Source: Corynebacterium minutissimum (GTDB lineage Bacteria; Actinomycetota; Actinomycetes; Mycobacteriales; Mycobacteriaceae). Taken from it: a stretch of DNA of 64,000 nt. Location: the NCBI RefSeq assembly GCF_000988205.1, contig NZ_LAYQ01000004.1, positions 54,057 through 118,056 of the forward strand. The letters are read 5' to 3'. Below are positions 41,522 to 50,108 of the stretch, in pieces. A program made the position numbers and the translations under genes. The notes beneath the pieces are model-generated. The model searched no databases and had not been told where the DNA came from. It worked only from the letters and a program-made list of their open reading frames with translations. The first letter of the stretch is position 1; each line of letters begins with the position of its first letter.

Positions 41522-41947
41522 TTAGGCGGCTAAACCTAAAGCGGCCGCGTTGGCCAAGAGGCCTTCACGGCAAATTGTGACATCTTCCTCGGTTCCGAGA
41601 AGTTCGAAGCGGTACACATAAGGAACCTTACACTTGGCGGCGATGACGTCGCCGGCCTTGCCAAAGTCACTGCCGAAGTTGCTGTTACCTCCGGCCACGA
41701 CGGCACGAATGAAACTGCGGTTGTGTTCGTCATTCAGGAAACGAATGACTTGCTTGGGGACAGGCCGCGTGTTCCGCCCGCTCATCGATGCCCCTCCCCC
41801 ATACGTCGGACAAATCAAGACGTAGGGTTCATTCACGGTGAGGGGCTCATCACTGAGGCGCAGCGGGATGCGGACGCTGGGAAGGCCGAGCTTCTCGACG
41901 AAGCGGTGGGTGTTTTCCGTAGCGGAAGAGAAATACACGACCAACAT
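41522..41947 (-). CDS. nrdI: NrdI flavodoxin-like protein
   Basis: 141 aa. The FMN-binding start [20 protein letters not shown] and the loop GNSNFGSDF are typical of NrdI, which supplies oxidant for the Mn-tyrosyl cofactor of NrdF. It lies 9 bp after nrdH. Confidence 0.95.
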   Translation of the reverse strand: MLVVYFSSATENTHRFVEKLGLPSVRIPLRLSDEPLTVNEPYVLICPTYGGGASMSGRNTRPVPKQVIRFLNDEHNRSFIRAVVAGGNSNFGSDFGKAGDVIAAKCKVPYVYRFELLGTEEDVTICREGLLANAAALGLAA

Positions 41948-41956
41948 GGTTTTGCC

Positions 41957-42196
41957 CTAGGCGCTCGCCGCCATCGCAGAGAGTGCCTTGATGCGGTCAG
42001 GACGGAAGCCGGACCAGTGCTCACCGTGCGCCTCAACGACCGGTGCTTGGACGTAACCCAGAGCCATCACGTAGTCGCGGGCATCATCATCCAGGGAGAT
42101 ATCCACCGTCTCATATTTGAGGCCAGCACGGTCGAGGGCCTTCTTGGTGGCGTTGCACTGGACACAAGCTGGCTTGGTGTAGAGGGTGATGCTCAT
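41957..42196 (-). CDS. nrdH: NrdH redoxin
   Basis: 79 aa glutaredoxin-like electron donor to NrdE. The active site is CVQC in LYTKPACVQCNATKKAL, with the C-terminal WSGFRPDRIKAL motif that makes it a thioredoxin reductase substrate. First gene of the operon, downstream of two NrdR boxes. Confidence 0.96.
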   Translation of the reverse strand: MSITLYTKPACVQCNATKKALDRAGLKYETVDISLDDDARDYVMALGYVQAPVVEAHGEHWSGFRPDRIKALSAMAASA

Positions 42197-42328
42197 GTGA
42201 CGTTCCTTTAGCTTCCTTCGGCACTACACGCGGAGTGACTGTTGAATTCGATACGAGCAGAGCGTTCAGCGGCTCTGCATGCGAGCTCTGAGCGGTGATG
42301 TAGGGCCGCCGCCCGAGCAACATCAACG

Positions 42329-42376
42329 ACACTATACTTTGTGCCCGCACCCCGCAACTAACACAATATGTAGTAG
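42329..42376 (-). promoter_or_regulatory. Two NrdR boxes upstream of nrdH
   Basis: ACACTATACTTTGTGC (42329-42344) and ACACAATATGTAGTAG (42361-42376) match the palindromic NrdR consensus ACACWATATATWGTGT in most positions. Their starts are 32 bp apart, about three helical turns, which is the usual arrangement for this repressor. They lie 130 bp upstream of nrdH. The rest of 42197-42574 shows no gene. Confidence 0.8.
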
Positions 42377-42574
42377 TTACATGGCTGGTATTCCCAGGAT
42401 GTAACTCGGCCCGACCCCACATGTTGACACCCCGCCACAACCCCCACCGCCACGGCGGTAACTACACGGGTGATATTCCCTGCACGTTTACCAAACGTTC
42501 ACTCAGTTTGTGACAAAGTCCACAAAAGGGAGCAGATCACCCGCGACACCCTCCCCCGGCCGTGAAGGGAGGCA

Positions 42575-42612
42575 TAAAAAAATCCGCCGCCCCCACAACG
42601 CGGGGACGGCGG
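42575..42612 (-). terminator. Rho-independent terminator of rpmJ
   Basis: On the minus strand a GC-rich stem (CCGCCGTCCCC pairing with a G-rich arm ending GGCGG) is followed by ATTTTTTTAT. Confidence 0.88.
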
Positions 42613-42630
42613 ACCAAGGACACTTGTTTC

Positions 42631-42753
42631 TTAGCCCTGGCGAGCCTTGAAGCGCGGATCCTTCTTGTTGATCACGAAGACCTTACCGTGGCGGCGAATA
42701 ACCTGGGCGCCCGGCTTCTTCTTCAGCGACCGAAGCGACTTGCGAACCTTCAT
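42631..42753 (-). CDS. rpmJ: Ribosomal protein bL36
   Basis: 40 aa: [20 protein letters not shown], then [20 protein letters not shown]. The zinc-ligand cysteines of the common L36 form are absent, so this is the zinc-independent paralogue. Placement beside nadE and the nrd operon matches C. glutamicum. AAAGGAGCGCCCG precedes the ATG, giving a good ribosome binding site, and a strong terminator follows. Confidence 0.95.
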   Translation of the reverse strand: MKVRKSLRSLKKKPGAQVIRRHGKVFVINKKDPRFKARQG

Positions 42754-42970
42754 CGGGCGCTCCTTTCGTTATGCGCAATCTTGATGCGATTGATTAGTTC
42801 AAAGCACAGCTGGGCAAACACCCAGCAATGACACGAGGAAAAATATTACCCCACGAGCGCCTCATTACCAAAACACTCACGTCATCGAGAAGTAGCCACG
42901 CCAACTTTTCCTCGAACCAACCTCGCAGACCCTCGGACCACCGCCGCGCGTGATGGCTACCATGGTCGCT

Positions 42971-43786
42971 ATGACACAAGCATCCAGGGAGCTTCAGGAA
43001 GAGATCATCGCTGCGCTAGGGGCGAAACCCTCCATTGATCCGGCAGAGGAGGTTGAACGCCGCGTCGACTTCCTCGCCACGTATCTACGCAACACCGGCG
43101 CTCAGGGCTTTGTCCTCGGCATTTCCGGTGGTCAGGATTCTACCCTTGCCGGTCGCTTGGCCCAGCTGGCCGTCGAGCGTGTCGATGGCGCTCACTTTTG
43201 GGCCGTACGTCTTCCCCATGGCACGCAAGCGGACGAGGACGATGCGCAAGTAGCGCTCGATTTCATCCAGCCCGATTACCGGCTCACCATCAACATCGCG
43301 GACGCCACAGCGGCTCTCGACGGCGCCGTTGCGTCCGCACTCAACACGGAGCATTTGGACGATTTCAACCGTGGAAATCTAAAGGCACGCCTGCGCATGT
43401 CCGCCCAATATGCGGTGGCTGGTGAGGTCGGCGCACTCGTTATCGGAAGCGACCATGCCGCCGAAAACGTCACGGCTTTCTTTACCAAGTGGGGCGACGG
43501 CGCCGCTGACGTCATCCCGCTCGCCGGACTCAACAAGCGTCAGGGCGCTCAACTTCTCGAGCACCTCGGGGCACCCGAGTCCACGTGGAAGAAGGTTCCT
43601 ACCGCCGACTTGGAGGATGACCGCCCACAGCTATCTGATGAGGAAGCACTCGGCGTGACCTATGCCCATATCGACGACTACCTCGAGGGCAAGGCCGTGC
43701 CTGACGACGCCCGCGAGCGCATCGAAAGCCTCTGGCGCCGCGGCGCCCATAAGCGCGCCATGCCGCCAGGACCCACTAGTGCCTAA
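42971..43786 (+). CDS. nadE: NH3-dependent NAD+ synthetase
   Basis: 271 aa from ATG 42971 ([20 protein letters not shown]), which aligns with the E. coli enzyme start. It amidates nicotinate adenine dinucleotide to NAD+. The PP-loop is [17 protein letters not shown]. Other motifs are [50 protein letters not shown] (read in parts) and the C-terminal HKRAMPPGP. No glutaminase domain is present. Confidence 0.95.
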   Translation: MTQASRELQEEIIAALGAKPSIDPAEEVERRVDFLATYLRNTGAQGFVLGISGGQDSTLAGRLAQLAVERVDGAHFWAVRLPHGTQADEDDAQVALDFIQPDYRLTINIADATAALDGAVASALNTEHLDDFNRGNLKARLRMSAQYAVAGEVGALVIGSDHAAENVTAFFTKWGDGAADVIPLAGLNKRQGAQLLEHLGAPESTWKKVPTADLEDDRPQLSDEEALGVTYAHIDDYLEGKAVPDDARERIESLWRRGAHKRAMPPGPTSA

Positions 43787-43802
43787 CGCCTCACAAGGAA
43801 GA

Positions 43803-44528
43803 CTATCCGCCCAACGCTTCGAGCGTGGCACGTGCGGCCCGCTCGAGCGGTACATAATACGCGGGACCATGCGTCATCGAATGAACCGCCAGCGGGTGTA
43901 GTTGATGCACCGGCACCCACTGGTGATACTCCTCCCCCACCCCATAACCACGCAGTATCTCGCCATAGTACGGCGTGCCAAATAGCTCCAGCATGGCCAA
44001 ATCCGTCCACGGGTGTCCGCCGTGTGCGGCTGGGTCGATCATCACGGCCGACGAGGCAGTAAACAATACGTTTCCTGCCCACAGGTCGCCATGAATTCGC
44101 GCCGGTTTCACGTCCCACTCAACGGCTTTTATAGCCTCGCATGCTTGTCGAACTATCCCCTGTAGCTCTTGAGGCAGTCCTCCTATAAAAGGCGACACCC
44201 GCTGCTCGGCGTAGAACTCGCCCCAGGATTCGCATGGTTCGCAGCGTTGTTCCACGCGTCCAATGAAATTCGCGCCCTCCCAGCCCGCCGGCGGCGCGCC
44301 GAAAGCGGGCGCTCCTGCTTCATGGACCGTACGGAGCGCAGCACCAAAAGCGCGGGCAGCGAGGGCACTCGGTCGCGACTGCTCAACCCGCCGAGTGCTA
44401 ATAGATGTGGGGGTGACTTCGGCGACGTCCACGACGACGTCGCCATGCGCCTGCGCCAGCCATCTCAACCCAGCAGCCTCGGCACCAGCTTGATCAGGAC
44501 GGGACACGGTCTTGGTGAAAACATCCAT
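43803..44528 (-). CDS. Fructosamine/ketosamine-3-kinase family protein
   Basis: 241 aa from ATG 44528 (MDVFTKTVSRPDQAGAEAAG); an upstream ATG at 44573 is in frame but its first codons lie beside the att site. The kinase-like fold has RIHGDLWAGNVLF (catalytic loop), VMIDPAAHGGHPWTDLAMLELFG (metal-binding Asp) and LHPLAVHSMTHGPAYYVPLE. The family phosphorylates sugars attached to amines to repair glycated proteins. Convergent with nadE. Its 5' end is the left flank of the genomic island. Confidence 0.88.
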   Translation of the reverse strand: MDVFTKTVSRPDQAGAEAAGLRWLAQAHGDVVVDVAEVTPTSISTRRVEQSRPSALAARAFGAALRTVHEAGAPAFGAPPAGWEGANFIGRVEQRCEPCESWGEFYAEQRVSPFIGGLPQELQGIVRQACEAIKAVEWDVKPARIHGDLWAGNVLFTASSAVMIDPAAHGGHPWTDLAMLELFGTPYYGEILRGYGVGEEYHQWVPVHQLHPLAVHSMTHGPAYYVPLERAARATLEALGG

Positions 44529-44575
44529 GTTCCCAGCATAGGAAAAGGCCGGCTCCATAACAGAGACGGCCACTG

Positions 44576-44593
44576 GTGGAGCTAACGGGATTC
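44576..44593. repeat. attL-like copy of the tRNA-Ala 3' end
   Basis: GTGGAGCTAACGGGATTC is identical to 51079-51096, the 3' end (reverse strand) of tRNA-Ala. After it the sequences diverge (CATCGG here, GAACCCG in the tRNA). This is what integration at a tRNA 3' end leaves at the far boundary. Confidence 0.85.
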
Positions 44594-44722
44594 CATCGGT
44601 TTCTAAATATTACCCCTTGCCTAGCTGGCATTATGCCTATTTAACCTGCATTTATTTTAGGTAATTTCTAACATCATTATATGACACAAAACGGCGCTAG
44701 AGTTCCCCGAAGGTTCCCCAAT

Positions 44723-45078
44723 ATGCAGAACGAAAACGAAAAGAAAAAGGCCCGAAGTATAAGCCCCATCGTTCGTGGGGGCGAATTGAGCAACGCGGAA
44801 AAAATAGGTGGCGTGCCAGTTTCAAACACCAAGGCATTTTGCACAGAGCACCGATCACCTTTAAAGAAAAGAAGGACGCCGAAAGTTGGTTGAACCGCAA
44901 TAAGGCAGACATCGATAAGGCAGAGGCATCGGGGATTAAATGGATCTCCCCCGCTGAAAAAGAGAAGCTAGAGCTGACAAACAGCACAACCGTGGAACAG
45001 CTAATAGACCTTTGGCTAAACGAGAGCGACAGCATTACAAAAGAGAGCACTAGGCAATTCCATCGCCGCCGGATGACA
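44723..45078 (+). pseudogene. Phage-type tyrosine integrase, N-terminal remnant
   Basis: After ATG 44723 (MQNENEKKK) the frame must change in the A-run at 44744-44748. It then reads GPKYKPHRSWGRIEQRGKNR, WRASFKHQGILHRAPITFKE, KKDAESWLNRNKADIDKAE and TTVEQLIDLWLNESDSITKE to QFHRRR. This is the arm-binding and core-binding part of a tyrosine recombinase. The catalytic domain is missing: sequence past about 45078 belongs to an IS3-type scrap. Frameshift plus truncation make it non-functional. It lies 130 bp from the att-like repeat, the expected place for an integrase. Confidence 0.8.
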
Positions 45079-45163
45079 GCCTTCTCCTTGAACTCAACGG
45101 AATACCTTCTAGGCATAGTTCAATCCTTCCTTAGCTGAGGAACTAAACCCAGGACGCTTCACA
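45070..45163 (-). mobile_element. IS3-family end fragment with the first codons of orfA
   Basis: On the minus strand ATG at 45116 begins MPRRYSVEFKEKAVI, the classic start of IS3-family OrfA. The reading then runs into antisense of the integrase remnant, so the IS is cut after about 15 codons. The sequence TGTGAAGCGTCCTGGGTTT (minus strand, beginning about 45163) may be its terminal inverted repeat; that boundary is inferred. Confidence 0.6.
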
Positions 45164-45236
45164 CACTCGATTAAGCTGCCCTTGATCAAATAGGCGTTTC
45201 ACCAGGTCTTCAAGCGTGGACTTCCGCTTGGATTGA

Positions 45237-45635
45237 ATCGTCAATGAACTCGCGGATGCCGTGCACCTGTCCCCTTCCACTTGTATCCGACGAGTCCATG
45301 CACTGGAGAACGCTGGAATTATTCGGGGTTACGTTGCCCTGTTTGTTCCCACAAAGGTCGGCAAAGGATTTACCGCCTATGCCAGAGTTTGGCTCACCAG
45401 CCAGGACCTTGAGACTGTTGAGCGATTCATTCAAGAGAGTCAGCCACTTCCAGAAGCCGTGGAATGCCACCTCATGGCTGGTGAATGCGATGTCATGCTG
45501 CGAATAGTGGCGGCCGATCTCACCGCTTATCGTCAATTTCAGATCGACCATCTCACCCGCATCGATTGCGTCCACAACGCGAAAACTGAGGTGCACATGG
45601 AACAGGTAAAATTAACGTCAGAATTATCTGTTTGA
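45237..45635 (+). pseudogene. Lrp/AsnC-family regulator lacking the first helix of its HTH
   Basis: The frame opens after TGA at 45234-45236 and reads VNELADAVHLSPSTCIRRVH, ALENAGIIRGYVALF, then the AsnC ligand-binding domain (GKGFTAYARVWL, PEAVECHLMAGECDVMLRIV, DHLTRIDCVHNAKTEVHMEQ) to 45635. The usual first 25-30 residues of the DNA-binding domain are missing. Mobile-element debris lies immediately upstream. A GTG at 45261 could start a truncated protein. The C-terminal domain looks intact. It overlaps the convergent transporter ATPase by 12 bp. Confidence 0.75.
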
Positions 45636-46427
45636 ATTTGATACTTGGTGGCTCCACGTTGGGATCATCAACGGTGCTCCAGACTCTGGGTCAGCGATGA
45701 TCTTAGAATCCACACCAAATACGGTGCGCACGAGCTCTTCAGTAATAACGGTTGCAGGATCGCCGGTGGCTACAACTTCGCCGTCTTTCATGGCGATGAT
45801 GTGATCGGCGTAGCGCGCTGCCTGGTTCAAGTCATGCAATACGGCGACCAGTGTGTAGTCCCGTTTCCGGTTGAGCATGCGGCAAAGTTCCAGCAACTCA
45901 ATCTGGTAGCTGACGTCTAAGAATGTGGTAGGTTCATCGAGAAGCAAGATTGGCGTCTGCTGCGCCAACGCCACCGCCATCCAGACGCGTTGGCGTTGAC
46001 CGCCCGAGAGTTCATCGACAAGCCTGCCTGAAAGCTCCCTAATTCCGGTTGCCTCCATGGCCTCTTTCACCGCCTGCTCATCCTCGGGCGACCAAGGCTT
46101 GAACAAACTCTGGTGCGGGTAGCGTCCTCGTGAGACCAGATCGATGACGCGAATGCCGTCCGGGGCAACCGGGCCTTGCGGCAGAAGACCCACTTCACGC
46201 GCTACTTCTTTGGTGGGCTTTTTGTGCAAAGACTGCCCGTCTAAAAGAATCTTCCCCTCTTGCGGCGCAATCAAACGGGTCAAGCTCTTGAGCAAAGTGG
46301 ACTTGCCGCAGGCATTGGGGCCAACGATGACCGTGAACTGGCCATCTGGAATCTGAAGATCCACGCCTGGGCAGATAACTTTGTCGCCGTATCCAAGCTG
46401 GGCGTTTTCTACTAGAAGTCGTGTCAT
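45624..46427 (-). CDS. Iron-siderophore ABC transporter ATP-binding protein (FepC/FecE type)
   Basis: 267 aa from ATG 46427, overlapping the permease stop by 4 bp. Walker A is GPNACGKSTLLKSL (with Ala where Gly is commonest), Q-loop LLPQGPVAPDGI, signature LSGGQRQRVWMA, Walker B ILLLDEPTTFLD, switch HDLNQAARYADH. All are typical for ferric-siderophore importers. Last gene of a four-gene operon. Confidence 0.95.
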   Translation of the reverse strand: MTRLLVENAQLGYGDKVICPGVDLQIPDGQFTVIVGPNACGKSTLLKSLTRLIAPQEGKILLDGQSLHKKPTKEVAREVGLLPQGPVAPDGIRVIDLVSRGRYPHQSLFKPWSPEDEQAVKEAMEATGIRELSGRLVDELSGGQRQRVWMAVALAQQTPILLLDEPTTFLDVSYQIELLELCRMLNRKRDYTLVAVLHDLNQAARYADHIIAMKDGEVVATGDPATVITEELVRTVFGVDSKIIADPESGAPLMIPTWSHQVSNSNR

Positions 46428-47503
46428 TTGCGTCGGCCTTCTCTCATGAGCAACCACAGGAAGTACACGCCACCGATGGATACGGTGACAATACCTACTG
46501 GGAGCGGGGATTCAGGGTCAATTCTTTGGGCAACCGTATCGGCGAGTATTAACAGGAAAGACCCCACGGCTGCGGTGGGGGCCAGCGCCAGGCCATCAAC
46601 GTGTACCAGGCGACGGGCAATCTGGGGCGAGGCCAGCGCGATGAAGGAAATCGGCCCGGCGGTGGCAGTTGCCAGCGCCGTTAATCCGATGCCGGCAACA
46701 ACTGCCAATAGTTGCACCCTGCGGACGTTTTGCCCCAGCGCAACCGCGAAAGGAATACCAATCTGCATCAAACGCATCGGGCGCGCCAGCAGTGCTGCCA
46801 TCAGGATGAACACGGCAGAACCACAAAATGCCAGCAGCAGCGAATTCCAGGAGGTGCCGGAGAGATTTCCCGCGCCCCACAAACTCGCCATGATGGCATC
46901 TTCCACCGTGGCAGTGAGCAAAATCCACACGTTGACCGAGGCCAGCATGGCGCTGACAGCAATGCCAACGATGATAAGACGCACGCCACCAGCGAATCCG
47001 CGCTTGGAGGCAAGGAAGAACACCACCATCGCGGTAGCGATACCTCCAGTGAGAGCCCCCAACAACGTAGCGGTGGTGCCACCGCCGAGAATCAACATGA
47101 CGATGAGCGCGCCAGTGTAGGAACCGGTCTGAAAACCAATCACATCCGGTGAGCCCAATGGATTCGCGGTGAGGTTTTGAAAGATAGCTCCACTCATGGC
47201 CAGTGTTGCGCCCAGCAGGATTGCCAGAAGCGTGCGCGGTGCGCGCCATTCCACCACAATCATGTTGGTGTAGGAATCACCGTTGCCGGTCAACGCCTGG
47301 AACGCTTCACCAACGGTGATGGATGCAGAACCATCAACCAAGGAGTACACCGCAATCAGCGCAGTCGCCAATAAGAGTCCACCTGTGACGACAGCTGTGC
47401 GCACCCCGATAAGCATCACCGGGCGTTCCTTGGGACCGATGCGGAAAATCTTTCGCCCGAATTCAAGCTCTTGCTTCGTATCCGGATTCGTTGTGTGAAC
47501 CAT
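46424..47503 (-). CDS. Iron-siderophore ABC transporter permease (FecCD family)
   Basis: 359 aa. A 30-residue cytoplasmic start is followed by nine or ten membrane helices of the FecCD type: WRAPRTLLAILLGATLAMSG, LGSPDVIGFQTGSYTGAL, GPISFIALASPQIARRL and DTVAQRIDPESPLPVGIVTV. It forms the channel with the next permease. 5 bp separate it from the upstream permease gene. Confidence 0.95.
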   Translation of the reverse strand: MVHTTNPDTKQELEFGRKIFRIGPKERPVMLIGVRTAVVTGGLLLATALIAVYSLVDGSASITVGEAFQALTGNGDSYTNMIVVEWRAPRTLLAILLGATLAMSGAIFQNLTANPLGSPDVIGFQTGSYTGALIVMLILGGGTTATLLGALTGGIATAMVVFFLASKRGFAGGVRLIIVGIAVSAMLASVNVWILLTATVEDAIMASLWGAGNLSGTSWNSLLLAFCGSAVFILMAALLARPMRLMQIGIPFAVALGQNVRRVQLLAVVAGIGLTALATATAGPISFIALASPQIARRLVHVDGLALAPTAAVGSFLLILADTVAQRIDPESPLPVGIVTVSIGGVYFLWLLMREGRRK

Positions 47504-47508
47504 CGCGC

Positions 47509-48558
47509 TTAAACCTCCGGAATGCGGTACTTACGCACCATGTAAATCAACAGCGGTGCGCCAACGAATGCAGTTACTACTCCCACGGGCACTTCCCCAG
47601 CAGTAATCACGCGACCTATAACATCACTCACGCCCAAAACCGCTGGGGCCAAGACGATTGAATAGGCCATAATCCACCCTTGATGTGGGCCCACGATCAT
47701 GCGGGATAGATGTGGTGCCAACAGCCCAATAAATCCGATGGGCCCCGCCGCCGCAGTAGCGCCACCGGCTAGCAGTGCAATTGCTACCAATACCACCAGC
47801 CTGGTTCTTTGCGGGTGCGCGCCCATAGCAACCGATGCCGCTTCACCCAGTGAAAGCACATCCAATGCGCGAGTGCTGGCCAGCGCAATAAGCAAGCCTA
47901 CCAAGATAAATGGGGTGATGGACAAGGTAGCATCGAGAGGCTGCGATGCTGTGGTGCCCGCTGACCAGCCACGCATGCGTTCCAAAACTTCTGAATTGGT
48001 CAGCAACACCGCGGATGCAAAACCGCCCAGCACCGCCCCCAATGCCACACCGGACAAGGTCATGCGCACCGGACTGCCACGCAATGGACCACTGTTGCCA
48101 ATGGCGAAGACCACCGCCGAGGTCACAATCGCACCAGCAAAAGACCACCACATGTACTGGGAGATATCTGTAACCCCAAAAAATGCCAGGCCAACAACCA
48201 CCATGAGAGAAGCACCCGCATTAACGCCCAAAATCCCCGGGTCCGTCATTGGGTTTCTGGTCACAGCCTGCATCAAACCACCCGCAACCCCCAACGCACT
48301 ACCGGCAACCAACACCAAGAAAGTACGTGGAACGCGAGACTGCCAGACCACCTGCGATACCGGATCCGCCGGATCCGGGTTAATCAGATAATGAAAAATA
48401 TCCGACGGTGGAATGCTGCGTGAGCCCACCATCATGCTCAACACCAGCGCACCGGCACATAAGACCGCAATGATAATGAAACCAATGAGCCGGTTGGCCT
48501 GAGCAACTGGCCTTTCCACAGCCTTCGGGGCTGTGGAGGTGGTGGAACTTGCTGGCAT
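47509..48558 (-). CDS. Iron-siderophore ABC transporter permease (FecCD family)
   Basis: 349 aa. FecCD signatures are SRVPRTFLVLVAGSALGVAG, RNPMTDPGILGVNAGASLMV, GPIGFIGLLAPHLSRMIVGP and ITAGEVPVGVVTAFVGAP. It is the partner of the downstream permease. It starts 6 bp after the binding-protein stop. Confidence 0.95.
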   Translation of the reverse strand: MPASSTTSTAPKAVERPVAQANRLIGFIIIAVLCAGALVLSMMVGSRSIPPSDIFHYLINPDPADPVSQVVWQSRVPRTFLVLVAGSALGVAGGLMQAVTRNPMTDPGILGVNAGASLMVVVGLAFFGVTDISQYMWWSFAGAIVTSAVVFAIGNSGPLRGSPVRMTLSGVALGAVLGGFASAVLLTNSEVLERMRGWSAGTTASQPLDATLSITPFILVGLLIALASTRALDVLSLGEAASVAMGAHPQRTRLVVLVAIALLAGGATAAAGPIGFIGLLAPHLSRMIVGPHQGWIMAYSIVLAPAVLGVSDVIGRVITAGEVPVGVVTAFVGAPLLIYMVRKYRIPEV

Positions 48559-48564
48559 AAAAGA

Positions 48565-49530
48565 CTAGCTCACCTTGTCGTAGGTCTCTACCTTGTCTGC
48601 AAGATCCTGCAGCCAATCGGCATAGTTACGGCTGGTCAACGCACCCTTGGAAGACCACGTGGATACCTGGTCTGCCTGGACAGCTGGAAGGTTGTCCCAC
48701 AGCTCCGCAGTAAATGGCGCCTCTGGGTCATAGTTTTCTACCAAGATGACATCAGCAGGGTAGGTCGAAGCATCTTCCCACGCCACTCGACCCCACGGGT
48801 TTCCTTCCGCTGGTGTGTCTGGGCCTGCGATGTTTGCGCCAAGTTCTTCCAGCATGTCCGCCTGCGGGAAGCCCACGCCGGTATAGAGCATTTCCTTGGT
48901 TGGGCTGGTCAGCAGGAAGTTGTAATCCTTGCCGTCTACTGCTGCGGTGAACGCTTCCTTGGCCGCTGCGAAGTCTCCATCTGCCGCCACGATGTTGTCA
49001 GCTTCTACGTCTGCGCCGAAGAACTCTGCAATCTCGCGGGTATCCGCAATCCTTTGATCAATAGAGCCTTCCGATGGCAGCGGCACGAAAGGCGCAACGC
49101 GCTGCAACTGAGCGTTGACGTCTTCATCGAACCAAGACCAACCCTTCGCGTTACCGTTGCCGATGATGGCATCCGGGCGCAGTTCAGCCAGCTTTTCCAG
49201 ATCGATCTCAGCATCTTGGCCGATGGTCTCAATACCTTCGATGTCAGCATCACCCATCAACGCTGGGTTGTCACACTCAAAACCAAACAACGCATCCGGC
49301 TCAATGCCGTACTCGTGCAGAGAGCTATAGGCGTAGCAGTCCATAACGATGGTTTCTGGCTGGTTTTCGAAGTCGATGTTTAGCCCCTCAATACTGGGGT
49401 GGGACAGAGTCAGCTGCTCACCGTCGCCAGTCGCTGCATCTTCCCCCGAGGCTTCTTCCCCCGAGGTGGAGCACGCCGCAAGAACGAGGGCTGCAGCAGC
49501 ACTTAAAGCCATCAATGCCGTCTTTTTCAC
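48565..49530 (-). CDS. Iron-siderophore ABC transporter substrate-binding lipoprotein
   Basis: 321 aa. The signal peptide MKKTALMALSAAAALVLAAC ends at the lipobox Cys. A Glu/Ala/Asp/Gly-rich linker and a two-lobed periplasmic-binding-like fold follow (IETIGQDAEIDLEKLAELRP, DAIIGNGNAKGW, FLLTSPTKEMLYTG). First gene of the operon and downstream of a DtxR-like box. The ligand (which siderophore) cannot be told. Biosynthesis genes are not present. Confidence 0.92.
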   Translation of the reverse strand: MKKTALMALSAAAALVLAACSTSGEEASGEDAATGDGEQLTLSHPSIEGLNIDFENQPETIVMDCYAYSSLHEYGIEPDALFGFECDNPALMGDADIEGIETIGQDAEIDLEKLAELRPDAIIGNGNAKGWSWFDEDVNAQLQRVAPFVPLPSEGSIDQRIADTREIAEFFGADVEADNIVAADGDFAAAKEAFTAAVDGKDYNFLLTSPTKEMLYTGVGFPQADMLEELGANIAGPDTPAEGNPWGRVAWEDASTYPADVILVENYDPEAPFTAELWDNLPAVQADQVSTWSSKGALTSRNYADWLQDLADKVETYDKVS

Positions 49531-49590
49531 TTGTTATTTCCTTTGCTGGGAATAGGGATCAATTAACCATGGCAAATATACACCACTTGA

Positions 49591-49609
49591 GTAGGGTTGC
49601 CTAACTTTC
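49591..49609 (-). promoter_or_regulatory. DtxR-like iron box upstream of the siderophore transporter
   Basis: GTAGGGTTGCCTAACTTTC agrees with the 19-bp DtxR consensus TTAGGTTAGSCTAACCTAA at 13 positions, including the right half CCTAAC. It lies 61 bp upstream of the binding-protein ATG, in an AT-rich promoter region (49531-49741). Iron-dependent repression is the expected outcome. Confidence 0.7.
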
Positions 49610-49741
49610 AATAGGTAGGACTATTCATTGTAAGGATTGATATACCAAAGATATAGACTCGACACTAGACGGTCAACCATTTACACCTGGCATCGCTTAG
49701 CGCAGTTCAATCCCCTTTAACATTTGGAAGAGATTTCGAAA

Positions 49742-50092
49742 ATGGCTGAGACACCAAGCGTCAGCGTTAATCTAAAAGCGCTGGCTGAAGAACTGCTAAA
49801 TAAGGCGGCTGGGACAGAAAGCGGGCGTGCAACCCACGTGTTCCGCGCAGTGCCTGGTGGTTCCCTTTTACAGGTCTTGCTTGTCCTGAAAGACGGCAAG
49901 GAATTGTCTAAGCACGAGAACCCTGGCGAGGCACTCTTGCACGTATTGAGCGGAAAAGTTCGGCTTACCGCAGACGACGATTCACTAGAGTTGAGCGCCG
50001 ATGAGCATGCTGTGGTGCCTCAGTAGCGTCATGGACTGCTCTCCTTGGAAGACTCAGCAATCCTGCCGACCGTAGTGCGCAATCGCGCCTAG
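49742..50092 (+). pseudogene. Small cupin-domain protein with an in-frame TAG
   Basis: ATG 49742 follows GGAAGAGA. The product reads MAETPSVSVNLKALAEELLN, then a single cupin domain (HENPGEALLHVLSGKVRLTA, DEHAVVPQ). TAG at 50024-50026 interrupts it, and the same frame continues RHGLLSLEDSAILPTVVRNR to 50092. The second part is the conserved cupin end (P-x-x-x-H-x-L-x-x-x-E-D-S-A). The protein loses its last strands. Such cupins often bind metals or stress ligands; the role here is unknown. Confidence 0.75.
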
Positions 50093-50108
50093 ATAGCGTT
50101 CCAGCTTC

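Noticed and set aside
39464..41533. 689-codon open frame antisense to nrdE
   Set aside because: Mirror frame of a conserved essential gene; no domain or start signal.
44697..45116. 139-codon minus-strand ORF in the island
   Set aside because: Only the first 15 codons are real (IS3 OrfA start); the rest is antisense of the integrase remnant.
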